Shown here: positions 54,801-62,512 of the stretch, piece after piece
Position numbering within the stretch: the first letter of the stretch is position 1
Layout of the letters: every line of letters starts with the position of its first letter
NCBI GenBank assembly: GCA_019634925.1
Contig: JAHCAL010000007.1
Coordinates: forward strand, 1 to 64,000
Direction: 5' to 3'
Length of the DNA stretch: 64,000 nucleotides
Source: Pseudomonadales bacterium
Lineage (GTDB): Bacteria > Pseudomonadota > Gammaproteobacteria > Pseudomonadales > Azotimanducaceae
The notes under the pieces: model-generated
What the model was told of the DNA's origin: nothing
Seen by the model: the letters and a program-made list of their open reading frames with translations, nothing else
Databases searched by the model: none
Program-made: the position numbers and the translations under genes

Positions 54801-55052
54801 GAACGAGCCCGAGTCGACATCGCTCGCCGTACCCACCACCACCTCGTACGCACCCGCACCGAGACTGCGATGCTCGTTGACGAAATTCAGGAACCCGTTG
54901 GGCGTGAAGTTGGCGGCATCCCCGATCGGATTCTGTGGCGTGGCGGTCGGTGGCGGACGGGGTGCGTCCCTCGAGTCGACCGAACCGCCGCCGCCACATC
55001 CGGCGACCAGCATCGCGATCAGGAAGGCCGGAACGGATCGTGCCAGATTCAT
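51855..55052 (-). CDS. large secreted lipoprotein with CxxCH haem motifs and fibronectin type III-like domains
   Basis: 1065 residues. MLVAGC is a lipobox (Cys19), followed by a Gly/Pro linker. Haem-type motifs are Cys332-VV-CysHis (CVVCH), Cys467-IG-CysHis (CIGCH) and Cys1008-AG-CysHis (CAGCH); Cys688-GTA-CysHis is a CX3CH variant. Two fibronectin-like domains with ALLGWRDNSVNEREFEIQRA and ARVTWSDGGGAADRFIVER lie at about 805-985. It is probably an extracytoplasmic multihaem protein for electron transfer or surface binding. It is the last gene of the cluster, 16 nt after the barrel gene. Its precise role is unknown. Confidence 0.82.
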   Translation of the reverse strand: MNLARSVPAFLIAMLVAGCGGGGSVDSRDAPRPPPTATPQNPIGDAANFTPNGFLNFVNEHRSLGAGAYEVVVGTASDVDSGSFNLRFTFDDGSETTRTGSWAVATGGGRDSPDHPGNPRFPVELAHAGGLRVEVDSQRDAVIFLVRGNQVLTRADSRAGGGLEVLDLLPSQINSAAFAAAYYAEVDPLGRKATLEGWKAENGFGAAGPGTIVNATFRDAKDLGYGRDMYAWERPGGCGVAVFEDNYVVQLEPGDASTYGRMNLDAAIERDRRYLRGSNALEFGPTDGDCSDPSKWIVSFYTFARPDQNGDQVRLTEVDFDGRGVKFMPGICVVCHGGTLHPPRDAGAGMPPMLSDVTLKSSTFNVLNPASLEFATREGFRFEDQRGLIEAINVMVRAVYTAQGTRLDTVDDVANWSPDFALDWLDGLMSPTPIVQVSSYVPPGWRADPARPANVEALYKQVIEPYCIGCHATRGTQVGEANGANAVNFSSWEKFDAYRADTLDYVFRRGKMPLSLIGYAKFWEDAAAPVLLADAVGLPISARGSGGRPIEPGRAVARPGDDRVVFVPYGGSRTIELDGSASSFSTSFTWTVVEAPPGANHMLQNANGPVARLTVDSLPVVEPVVPPGAEAGSFRIRLVTSNERGASIPAEVEITFTTEVLDDRETVFATSGNQQDGISIAELLETRCGTACHGVAAVAAEPLLEGIPVYFTTDSYGGDLQRFYREVMDRVDLAEPENSLLLKKPTASDPLRHGGGQVLDPGPPAAPDYLKLLNWVRAGAPCGGNADYCGFGRDEVAPAAPSDLFVEAPTSQTALLGWRDNSVNEREFEIQRALLPGGLACADLNDAAFLFVGTRAQNDTPVVTGHPDAGLTALTAYCYRVRAVNDAPVPSAFTEAVDVTTPPPPPPGAPMNVVALARSDSQARVTWSDGGGAADRFIVERRLTVGGVFANVATVEAPPFVFNDSGLLAGMGYTYRVSAENLGGLVPSDPSSITTATGGATLYANNGCAGCHDDIAAPVSMVNRSFNRLREVFETPPVGMTDFDFNEAETRAICRALPAGPDCEG

Positions 55053-55068
55053 GCTGCAGGTCTCTTGA

Positions 55069-56034
55069 TCAGAACTTCACATCGAACGAGAGCTGGAGCA
55101 GACGATTGTCGTAATCGTTGTCCCGCTTCGCCTTGACGCGTATTTCGAGCCACTCGAGTCCGAGGGCGAATCGCTCGTTGATGCTCCTGGTCACGCCGAG
55201 CGAATACTTGCCGGTCGTGGCGGGCAGACGGTAGACGAACCACTGACCCGCAAGCTCGTCGTTGAACGCATCGTCCCGCTGGATCACCTTGGAGGCAGCG
55301 ATCAGGTCGAAGATGTCGTCCACCGGCTGACCGTCGGGAAGGACCGCCTGGATCGTGGACCAGACGTCGCCGTCGGTGTAGGTCGCGCGTGCACCCAGTC
55401 GCCAGTTCGGCGCGAACTCGTACCCCGCATCGATGAACGCCGACCACTCGCGCAGGTCGAATACGTCCGAACGCGCGCGCCGGTCCCGGTACTCGCCGCC
55501 CAGTGCGACCGTCGTCCGCGGGCCGATGTTGGTCCCGACCGTGAGGCTCCCGGTGAGAACGGTGCTGTCGCGCTGCTGAAAGTCGTACTCCTCGCCCTTC
55601 GCGCGCAGCAGCACCCGGTAGAACGGCGGCAACGAGGAACTGCCGAGACGGCCTTCGAGACCCAGTTCCAGGCCGCCGCCGTAGTGACCGAGACCTTTGA
55701 TCTTCGAGAATCGCTGCGCTGCCAGGAACCCACGGCCGGTCGCGTCGAGCCAGCCGTTGAACAGGGTCAGCCGGTAGCCGGCACCGGCGGTGAGTTCGAA
55801 GAACCGGTCGTCGACGATGTCCCGGCCCCGCTCCGCCTGGCCCATGTTGTCGTTGGTGCCGACAGCCGCCCGGACGTCGAACTGGGGCGGCGAAAGCACG
55901 ACCTCTGCACGCAAGGTCCCGGAACAGAACATGAGCAGCAGCGCCAGGCATCCACCGGATAGTCCGCGGGACAGGTCTAGACGGTGCGAACGATGCACAC
56001 CGACCCCGCGCGAACAGGATCGCTCACTCGACAC
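55069..56034 (-). CDS. outer-membrane beta-barrel protein
   Basis: About 321 residues with signal peptide core CLALLLMFCSGTLRA. Regular amphipathic strands follow (FFELTAGAGYRLTLFNGWL, TTVALGGEYRDRRARSD, EWSAFIDAGYEFAPNWRLG), and it ends LLQLSFDVKF with a terminal Phe for BAM insertion. It resembles uncharacterised 'beta-barrel porin 2'-type proteins seen near exopolysaccharide or surface loci. Start is uncertain: I chose GTG 56034 behind GGGGG, but GTG 55998 or 56043 is possible. It is upstream of the cytochrome-like lipoprotein by 16 nt, and the pair could form a surface complex. Confidence 0.78.
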   Translation of the reverse strand: MSSERSCSRGVGVHRSHRLDLSRGLSGGCLALLLMFCSGTLRAEVVLSPPQFDVRAAVGTNDNMGQAERGRDIVDDRFFELTAGAGYRLTLFNGWLDATGRGFLAAQRFSKIKGLGHYGGGLELGLEGRLGSSSLPPFYRVLLRAKGEEYDFQQRDSTVLTGSLTVGTNIGPRTTVALGGEYRDRRARSDVFDLREWSAFIDAGYEFAPNWRLGARATYTDGDVWSTIQAVLPDGQPVDDIFDLIAASKVIQRDDAFNDELAGQWFVYRLPATTGKYSLGVTRSINERFALGLEWLEIRVKAKRDNDYDNRLLQLSFDVKF

Positions 56035-56184
56035 TTGAATCACCCCCAAAGGTACCGTGGAACCCTTCTGCCACGGAGTGGCTGTGGCGCGTCTCTTATT
56101 CGGCTCCGCAGCCGGATCGGTTCCTGAATTCCCCTGCGCACCACCGCTGGATGGACGGCACGCCGTTCTTGTTATCCCCACACC

Positions 56185-56213
56185 ACGCTATGTGCAGCCC
56201 GGCGCATAGTCAA
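56185..56213 (-). promoter_or_regulatory. possible internal promoter for the barrel and cytochrome genes
   Basis: On the minus strand TTGACT (56213-56208), a 17-nt spacer and TAGCGT (56190-56185). It lies in the 244-nt gap between the helical-repeat protein's stop and the barrel gene. The rest of the gap shows no gene. Confidence 0.35.
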
Positions 56214-56278
56214 GCATCGCGCTCGGCTGGACCGGGGTTCCACCGATATCGGGGCCCGGAAACCCTCGCCGGACCCGC

Positions 56279-57433
56279 TCAGTGGGTGCGTCCATCCGCC
56301 ATGATCGCGTTGCTGAAGGTCGGCTGGGGCGGCTCGCGTTGAACGACGTCGGGGGTCGGGCCGACCGGCCCCGCGACCGTTTGCCGATCCGGCCCGGCGA
56401 CGCGAGGCTCGGTCACCGGCGCCTCGCGTGCAGCAATCTGTTCGCGCAACGACTGCAAGCGCCCGCGCGCCTCCCGCGCCGTCGGATCCAACCGTGCGAT
56501 CGCTTCGAGTTCGCCGATCTCCGCTTCGACCTGGCCGCGGGTCTCGAAGACCGCCGCCCGCAGGCCGTGGAATTCTACCATGTCCGGAAAGTCGGCCGGC
56601 CGCAATGCCGCGATCAGTTCCTGTGTATCCCGGTCGCCGGGAGACAGTGCGAACGCCGCGCCCAGGGCACGCAGCGCCTGTTCCGTGGCGCCGCGCTGCG
56701 CGAGGATCCGGCCGCGCTCGCGCAGGATCGAGTGTTCGTCCCGCTCGCCCGCGAGCAGCGCTGCATCACACGCACCGAGGTCACCCTGTTCACTGCAACG
56801 GCGCGCGGCAGCGCTGCGTCGTGTTTCGGCATTGGTCAGCAGGGACTCGAGTTCTGCCGGCGCGCCGCCGATTGCGCGGGCCTGCCGCGCCGCCGCCAGC
56901 GCACGCGCCGGTTGCCCGCTTTCGAGCAGCTTGCCGCCGAGTGCGACGAGCAGTGCGCCATCCGGCTCGCTCGCGACCAGTTCCTCGCAGGCGTTGATGG
57001 TGCGCTCGGTGGAGATCGGGCCGAGGCAGTAGCCGCGCAGGGCCTCACGGTGCCGCGCTGCCTGCTCCGGGCCGCGCAGGCGCTCTTCGGCACGGCGTCG
57101 TTCCTCGACATTACTGAGCGCGCGTTCCATCGTGTTGCAGAGTCCGCGGCGCGCAGTGCACAGCTGGAGCCCGCGCTGCAGCACCACCGTGGCGTCGACC
57201 AGTTCGCCCCGCTCGACATGGAGGTCACACAGCGCGAGACGCGCGGCGGCGTCGAGCGAGTCCTGCTCGAGCGCCGCGCGACATGACTCGAGTGAATTAC
57301 AGACGCCCGGGAGTTCGTTGGACAGGCACAGCGAAGCCAGCACTTCGCCAGCCGCGAGCAACAGGATGCAGACGGCCGCTGCCCCCTGCAGCGACCGGAC
57401 GCGTGTCACACGCGGATATTCATGCCGCTTCAA
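56279..57433 (-). CDS. secreted helical-repeat (TPR-like) protein of unknown function
   Basis: 384 residues that I do not recognise as a named family. A signal peptide or anchor (GAAAVCILLLAAGEVLA) is followed by Ala/Leu/Glu-rich helices in pairs, such as CRAALEQDSLDAAARLALCDL and GALLVALGGKLLESGQPARALAAA, which read as Sel1/TPR-type repeats. Nine or so cysteines, many in LCDL, LCNT and ACEEL contexts, suggest disulfides. The C-terminus is Pro-rich. The likely start is TTG 57433, overlapping the upstream lipoprotein's stop as TTGA with GGTGGGG before it. Probably periplasmic scaffold. Confidence 0.7.
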   Translation of the reverse strand: MKRHEYPRVTRVRSLQGAAAVCILLLAAGEVLASLCLSNELPGVCNSLESCRAALEQDSLDAAARLALCDLHVERGELVDATVVLQRGLQLCTARRGLCNTMERALSNVEERRRAEERLRGPEQAARHREALRGYCLGPISTERTINACEELVASEPDGALLVALGGKLLESGQPARALAAARQARAIGGAPAELESLLTNAETRRSAAARRCSEQGDLGACDAALLAGERDEHSILRERGRILAQRGATEQALRALGAAFALSPGDRDTQELIAALRPADFPDMVEFHGLRAAVFETRGQVEAEIGELEAIARLDPTAREARGRLQSLREQIAAREAPVTEPRVAGPDRQTVAGPVGPTPDVVQREPPQPTFSNAIMADGRTH

Positions 57434-58164
57434 TAGTTGGCCCCACCCTGGGTGCCCGAACGCCGGAACATCCATTCACCGCTCGGCATTCGTACCAGGT
57501 TGAGCAGATACCAGCGATCGACCGTCGTGTACGGTGGATCCTCGCGACCGATCATGGCTTGCAGCTCACCGCGCAGTTGGACCATGCCGAACTCCCTCGG
57601 CGAGTCGCCGATCGACCCGTTCCCGTCGAGATCCTCACCTTGCACGATGGCCGTCACCAGGCGGGACACTTCGCCCGCCAGCTGCTCGACCTCCCCCGCC
57701 GTGCTACTGGTGACCGCGTCCTGCACGTACAGGTTGACGAGGCTGGCGCGATACAACACACCTTCGCTGTTGCGCTTGAACTCGGCAGCCGACCTGCGCA
57801 CGTTCGGCGAGGCATCGGCGCTTTCCGCAGCAAATTCGATGTGACTGATCGATTCCTCCACGGCGCGAGCGAGCGGATAGCTGGCGGCAGTGTTCACGAT
57901 CTCGTTCAGTTCCTTGAGCGCACCCTGCAGCGCTTCCGGCGAACCGCCGCCCGCGAGCCTGCGCGCCGCGAGATCGCGGGCGGCCTCCGCACGCCGCTCG
58001 GCCAGCACGAAGTAGCCTTCTCCGCCCGGCGTATCGTGCGCGCCGGTGATGGCGTGGCCGACGTGCACGTGCGCGATGGTGGGCGGCTTGCTCGTGCAGC
58101 CGCCGACTACCAGGGTCGCCACGCCCACCATCAACATCCTTACCATGAAGCTATTCAGTTCCAT
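57430..58164 (-). CDS. lipoprotein with an EF-hand-like calcium loop
   Basis: A 244-residue lipoprotein with no recognised family. VATLVVGGC is a lipobox (Cys23). The helical middle (HIEFAAESADASPNVRRSA) is followed by EDLDGNGSIGD, whose Asp178, Asp180, Asn182 and Ser184 form a DxDxNxS EF-hand or dockerin-type loop. The C-terminus is PSGEWMFRRSGTQGG. Its ATG lies inside the last codons of the kinase gene (14-nt overlap), and its stop overlaps the next gene's TTG. The three are thus translated in a chain. It may sense calcium or bind the kinase's extracytoplasmic domain. Confidence 0.75.
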   Translation of the reverse strand: MELNSFMVRMLMVGVATLVVGGCTSKPPTIAHVHVGHAITGAHDTPGGEGYFVLAERRAEAARDLAARRLAGGGSPEALQGALKELNEIVNTAASYPLARAVEESISHIEFAAESADASPNVRRSAAEFKRNSEGVLYRASLVNLYVQDAVTSSTAGEVEQLAGEVSRLVTAIVQGEDLDGNGSIGDSPREFGMVQLRGELQAMIGREDPPYTTVDRWYLLNLVRMPSGEWMFRRSGTQGGANY

Positions 58165-61084
58165 TGCCCAGTTCCCTCACCACCCTGAATCCGAAGGTAT
58201 TGCTCCTGTAGTCCTGGTCGAAGCGATTGCGGAACGTCGGCCTGACCTCCCGCGGTGCGCTGAACCAGGATCCTCCCCGCAGGACCCGCTCTGCACAGCC
58301 CGAGGAAGAACCGCTCGAGGCGGCCTCGGACGCATCACCGTAACTCGCACTCCAGCAGTCCGCGGTCCACTCGAACGCGTTGCCGAGGAGGTCCGCAAAA
58401 GCGACGTCTCCGAGTCGGTCCACCGGTGCGGTGTGCGCGTGACCGTCCGAGCAGGCCAGGCCATCCAGCCCTGGATAGGCGGCCGCTGCCGCACCATCGG
58501 CCAGGTTGGCCGTCGCGCAGTCCGCCGCAGAACCAACCCCATCCGTGAGGCGCGCAAGTTCGCGCGCCGTGTATTCCCATTCCGCTTCGGACGGCAGCCG
58601 ATAGCGCTCGCCCGTGCTGGCGCTCAGCCATTGCAGGTAGGCTTCGGCATCGTTCCAGGACACGCAGACCACCGGGTGTACGTCGGTCTGGGGAAATCCG
58701 GGATCGGCCCAGGAGCGTGCCGCGTCCGGCGTCCAGTCCGAAGCGGCCGTCCGGCAGCCGGAGAAGTCCCGGTCCACGTCCTCGGCAAAAGCGCGGAACT
58801 CACCGACGGTCACCTCGCGGGCGCCCATACCGAACGGCTGCCCAATGGTGACCTGCTGAGCCGGCGCTTCGAAGAAGCCCTCGCCGGCGAACCGCACGCG
58901 CTCCGTCTCCGGCAGTCCGAGCGTGAAACTCCCGGGCGCCACGACCCGCACCAGCGGACAGGTGGCGCAGTCGCGCAGCGTTTCGGCGGGTAGGCCGTCG
59001 CGCGAGGTCGGCAACATGAACACACCCAGCGCGACCAGACCGGCGACGGCGAGTGCGCCGGTCCCGAGCATGGCGGTCTTCGGGACGCTTCGCGCGGGTT
59101 GCGCATTGAACTCCTCGAGAAACGCCCGCGCGCCGGCGGTTCGATCGCGTCGGCTGAGCGCGAGCCCATGGCGGATCGCCGTCCATTGCTGCGTCGAGGT
59201 GCGCGTCGGCTGGATCGGGACGAGCCCCTCCGCCCTGGCACGCAGCGCGTTCGGAAACGGCCGTGAACCCGCGTAGATCTCGTACGCCGTGCAGGCGAGT
59301 GAATAGATGTCGTCCCGGGGATCCGGTTCTGCGCCATCGCACATCTCGGGGCTGGCATAGGGCGGTGACAAGGCCCCCAGGGCAAAGCGCGCGTCGAAGA
59401 CCGTGCGATCGTCGTCCGCAGCTTCCGGGTCCGGCAACGCGCGCGCAATCCCGAAATCGATCAGCTTGATGTTGCCGGACGTCGTCACGAACACGTTGGC
59501 GGGCTTCAGATCCGCGTGCACGACACCGTTGTCGTGCGCGTGGGCGAGCGCGTCGCCGATCTGATTGACGAACCGCGCAGCCAGCTCCGGCGCGACGCCC
59601 TGCGGCCCGGCCTCCGCGATGATCTCGGTCAGCGGACGGCCTTCCAGAAGTTCCATGGTCAGAAAGACCAGTTCCCCGTCCTGATCGAAGTCGTAGATCC
59701 GCACGATCCCCGGGTGGTTCAGGCGCTGGCAGCGCTGGGCCTCGCGCTGCATCGCGACGAAGGCGTCGCGGAAGTTGGCCGCATCGACCGACATCACCTT
59801 CAGGGCCACGTACGGGTCGCGCGATCCTGCTTCCTGCTTCCTGCGATCGAGCGCGCGGAACACGCGGCTCATGCCGCCGGCGCCGATCGTCTCGCCGAGG
59901 ACGAAGCGATCCTTGATCGCGTGCCCGGGACCGATACTGTCGCGACCGCGCCGATTGAACTCGACGAGGAAGGTCGCGATGTCCGCGGTGCGCCGCTCCC
60001 GCTCGAATGCCAGGGCATGGAGGATGGCATCCCAGCGGGCCTGAGCGAGCCCTTCCGGGCGACGCGGGATCATTGCGTTGTCGCGGGCCCGGACCGCATC
60101 GATGCCACCGAACGGATGCCGGCCGGCGTACAGCTCGTAGGCGATGCAGCCGAGCGAATAGAGATCATCGCGGGGGTCGGGGTCGCCGTCGGTGAGCATT
60201 TCGAGGCTGGCATAGGCCGGCGTGACCGCACCGAGCTGCAGGCGGGCATCGAAGACGGTCATCATTTCATCGCGCGAGTCCTTGCGCGGCAGGGCCCGCG
60301 CGATGCCGAAATCGATGACCTTGATCTCGTCTTCGTCAGTGACAATGACGTTGCTCGGTTTGAGATCGGCGTGCACGATGCCGCGGGCATGAGCATGAGC
60401 GAGCGCTTCCGCGATGCCGGTGACGTACCCGGCCGCGGTCCCGTCGGGTATCCCACCTGGGCCCGCCTCGCGGATCAACGCGCCGAGCGATCTGCCGCTC
60501 AGGAGCTCCATGGTCGTATAGACGATGGTGCCGTCCTGGTCGAAGTCGTGGACCCGGACGATCCCCGGGTGATTGAGCAGCTGGCTGCGCTGCGCCTCGC
60601 GCTGCATGGCGATGAACGCGTTGCGGAAGTCGACGCCGGTCACGGTCATGACCTTGAGCGCCACGTGTGGGAAACGCGATCCCGCTTCGTCCCGGCGCTT
60701 GTCACGGGCCTTGTAGACCTGGCTCATGCCACCGCGGCCGATCTCCTCTTCGAGGACGAAGCGGTCCTTGATGACCGATCCGATCCCGACCGCTCGTTCC
60801 GGGCGGGGCACCACGACGGTTGCCTCGGGGTCCGCCCGCTCGCCCGGACCCACCGCGCGCAACCGGGTCAGGCGCGCCGTCTCCGCATTCAGGATGCAGC
60901 TCGACAGTTCCAGCCGGACCTCGGGATTCATGGCGTTGCCAATGGGCGAGGTCTCCAGCTGCTCGAGCAGGAACCGGGCGTCCACCCTGGCGGCTTCGAT
61001 GGCACCCTCGATATCGGCCTTCAGGGCGTCGAGTGACCGGTCGCCGCGTTGCAGCTCGAGCAATGCGAGCGGGAGACTGAACAT
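58151..61084 (-). CDS. double Ser/Thr protein kinase with a C-terminal FGE-like (SUMF1/EgtB/PvdO) domain
   Basis: 977 residues. An N-terminal helical region (1-95) is followed by kinase domain 1 (about 105-380: GRGGMSQVY, Lys144, HADLKPSN with Asp240, DFG at 258) and kinase domain 2 (about 390-660: GAGGMSRVF, Lys429, HADLKPAN with Asp525, DFG at 543). A membrane helix lies at about 670-692. The C-terminal domain (705-977: GSFTLGLPETE, REVTVGEFRAF, RLPSEAEWEYTAREL, LLGNAFEWTADCW, VLRGGSWF) is of the sulfatase-modifying-factor fold. Both kinases look active. The FGE-like domain lacks the catalytic Cys pair, so it is probably a binding or sensor module outside the membrane. Confidence 0.88.
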   Translation of the reverse strand: MFSLPLALLELQRGDRSLDALKADIEGAIEAARVDARFLLEQLETSPIGNAMNPEVRLELSSCILNAETARLTRLRAVGPGERADPEATVVVPRPERAVGIGSVIKDRFVLEEEIGRGGMSQVYKARDKRRDEAGSRFPHVALKVMTVTGVDFRNAFIAMQREAQRSQLLNHPGIVRVHDFDQDGTIVYTTMELLSGRSLGALIREAGPGGIPDGTAAGYVTGIAEALAHAHARGIVHADLKPSNVIVTDEDEIKVIDFGIARALPRKDSRDEMMTVFDARLQLGAVTPAYASLEMLTDGDPDPRDDLYSLGCIAYELYAGRHPFGGIDAVRARDNAMIPRRPEGLAQARWDAILHALAFERERRTADIATFLVEFNRRGRDSIGPGHAIKDRFVLGETIGAGGMSRVFRALDRRKQEAGSRDPYVALKVMSVDAANFRDAFVAMQREAQRCQRLNHPGIVRIYDFDQDGELVFLTMELLEGRPLTEIIAEAGPQGVAPELAARFVNQIGDALAHAHDNGVVHADLKPANVFVTTSGNIKLIDFGIARALPDPEAADDDRTVFDARFALGALSPPYASPEMCDGAEPDPRDDIYSLACTAYEIYAGSRPFPNALRARAEGLVPIQPTRTSTQQWTAIRHGLALSRRDRTAGARAFLEEFNAQPARSVPKTAMLGTGALAVAGLVALGVFMLPTSRDGLPAETLRDCATCPLVRVVAPGSFTLGLPETERVRFAGEGFFEAPAQQVTIGQPFGMGAREVTVGEFRAFAEDVDRDFSGCRTAASDWTPDAARSWADPGFPQTDVHPVVCVSWNDAEAYLQWLSASTGERYRLPSEAEWEYTARELARLTDGVGSAADCATANLADGAAAAAYPGLDGLACSDGHAHTAPVDRLGDVAFADLLGNAFEWTADCWSASYGDASEAASSGSSSGCAERVLRGGSWFSAPREVRPTFRNRFDQDYRSNTFGFRVVRELGNGTE

Positions 61085-61185
61085 GACGGGCGCCTGGCTG
61101 ACCTCGAAGAGATGGACAATCGCGCGCCCGGATCATCCGTCACATGGCAGGCAACAATCAACCCGCCGCGCGACATTTGCGACAC

Positions 61186-61265
61186 TTGGGGTCAGAGTAA
61201 AAACCCGCCCCGGGGACAGCGGGCAAGCCCGCTGTCCCCGGGGCGGGTTTTTACTCTGACCCCAA
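61186..61265. repeat. palindromic element 2: 39-bp perfect inverted repeat
   Basis: Arms 61186-61224 and 61227-61265 are exact reverse complements with 2 nt between. The outer arm TTGGGGTCAGAGTAAAAAC is identical to element 1; the next base differs (C for T) with the matching change in the other arm. The inner core (GGGGACAGCGGGC) is unrelated to element 1. It lies upstream of the kinase gene and 6 nt before the stop of the acyl-CoA dehydrogenase. Confidence 0.9.
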
Positions 61266-61271
61266 TTATCG

Positions 61272-62474
61272 TTACAGGCCCAGCACCGCCTTCGCGATGA
61301 TGTTCTTCTGGACCTCCTTCGACCCGCCGAATACCGAAGCCGCCCGGGAATTGAGGTAACGCGCCGTCACCGTCTCGGCGTACGCCGGCCCGACCCAGCG
61401 CTCGTTGTGGCCGTTCAGCGAGATGAAATTGGCGTGCGGCAGTCCGTAATGCTGGATCGCCTCGAGCTTCAGTGTGTTGATCGACTGCTCGATGTCGACC
61501 GACGTGTTCTTGGCCAGCGAGGATCCGGGCCCCGGCGACTCGCCACGGGAAAGCCGGGCGAGCCCGACCAGTTCCGCGAACTCGAGCGCCCGGGTGCGGA
61601 TCTCGAGCTCGGCGATACGTTTGCCGAAGCCGGGATCTTCCAGCAACACGCCGTCTGCGTCAGTCTCGCGGCGGGCGATCGCCTTCAGTTCGTCGAGCTC
61701 CACCTTGAGCCGCGGCGACGCTCCGCCACCGCCACGCTCGAACTCGAGCAGATACTTCGCGACGGTCCAGCCTTCGTTTTCGGGGCCGACCCGGTTGGCC
61801 TGCGGCACGCGGACGTCGTCGAAGAACACCTGATTGACCTCGTGGTCGCCGGCCAGCGTGATGATCGGCTCCACCTTGATGCCGGGCGTATTCATAGGGA
61901 TCAGCAGGAAGGTGATCCCGGCCTGCGGCTTCGCCCCGGCATCGGTGCGCACCAGGCAGAAAATGTGGTCGGCAAAATGCGCGTGGGTGGTCCAGATCTT
62001 GGTGCCGTTGACCACGTAGTCGTCGCCGTCCCGGACTGCGTTGGTCTTGAGGCTCGAAAGGTCGGACCCGGAACCCGGTTCGGAATAGCCCTGGCACCAG
62101 TAGTGTTCGCCGGACAGCATGCGCGGCAGGTAGTGCCGCTTCTGTTCGTCCGTTCCGTAGCGGAACAACACTGGCGCGAGCATGCGCAGCCCGAGCGGAA
62201 TGAGCCCCGGCGCGCGCGCCTTCGCGCACTGCTCGCCGAAGATGTACTTCTGCGTCGGCGTCCAGTCGGTACCGCCGTACTCGCGCGGCCAGGCCGGTAC
62301 CGCCCAGCCTTTCTCCACCAGGATGTGCTGCCAGCGCATCGCGAGATCCTTGTCCGCGAAGACGGTCGTGGTGCGGCACGCCGCCTCGCGCATTTCCGGC
62401 GTCAGCTTCACGGCCAGGAAACTGCGCACCTCCTCGCGAAACGCCTCGTCCGCGGCGCTGAACTCGAGCTTCAT
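61272..62474 (-). CDS. acyl-CoA dehydrogenase
   Basis: A 400-residue FAD enzyme. YWCQGYSEPGSGSDLSSL and VVNGTKIWTTHAHFADHIF are the FAD and substrate motifs. NEGWTVAKYLLEFERGGGG starts the C-terminal domain, and SVFGGSKEVQKNIIAKAVLGL ends it, with Phe where the catalytic Glu often lies. A Gly/Ala-Ser insert of moderate length is present near residue 260. ATG 62474 follows GAGGAGC. It lies downstream of the VOC and aminotransferase genes and may share a transcript with them. Its 3' end abuts palindromic element 2. Confidence 0.92.
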   Translation of the reverse strand: MKLEFSAADEAFREEVRSFLAVKLTPEMREAACRTTTVFADKDLAMRWQHILVEKGWAVPAWPREYGGTDWTPTQKYIFGEQCAKARAPGLIPLGLRMLAPVLFRYGTDEQKRHYLPRMLSGEHYWCQGYSEPGSGSDLSSLKTNAVRDGDDYVVNGTKIWTTHAHFADHIFCLVRTDAGAKPQAGITFLLIPMNTPGIKVEPIITLAGDHEVNQVFFDDVRVPQANRVGPENEGWTVAKYLLEFERGGGGASPRLKVELDELKAIARRETDADGVLLEDPGFGKRIAELEIRTRALEFAELVGLARLSRGESPGPGSSLAKNTSVDIEQSINTLKLEAIQHYGLPHANFISLNGHNERWVGPAYAETVTARYLNSRAASVFGGSKEVQKNIIAKAVLGL

Positions 62475-62512
62475 CTGCTGCTCCTCAATGACCCGAACCG
62501 CATCCCCACGCC

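Noticed and set aside
58151..58990. FGE-like domain as an activator of the sulfatase at 18.9-20.4 kb
   Set aside because: The domain lacks the catalytic cysteines and is extracytoplasmic, while the sulfatase has no signal peptide. The genes are also 38 kb apart.
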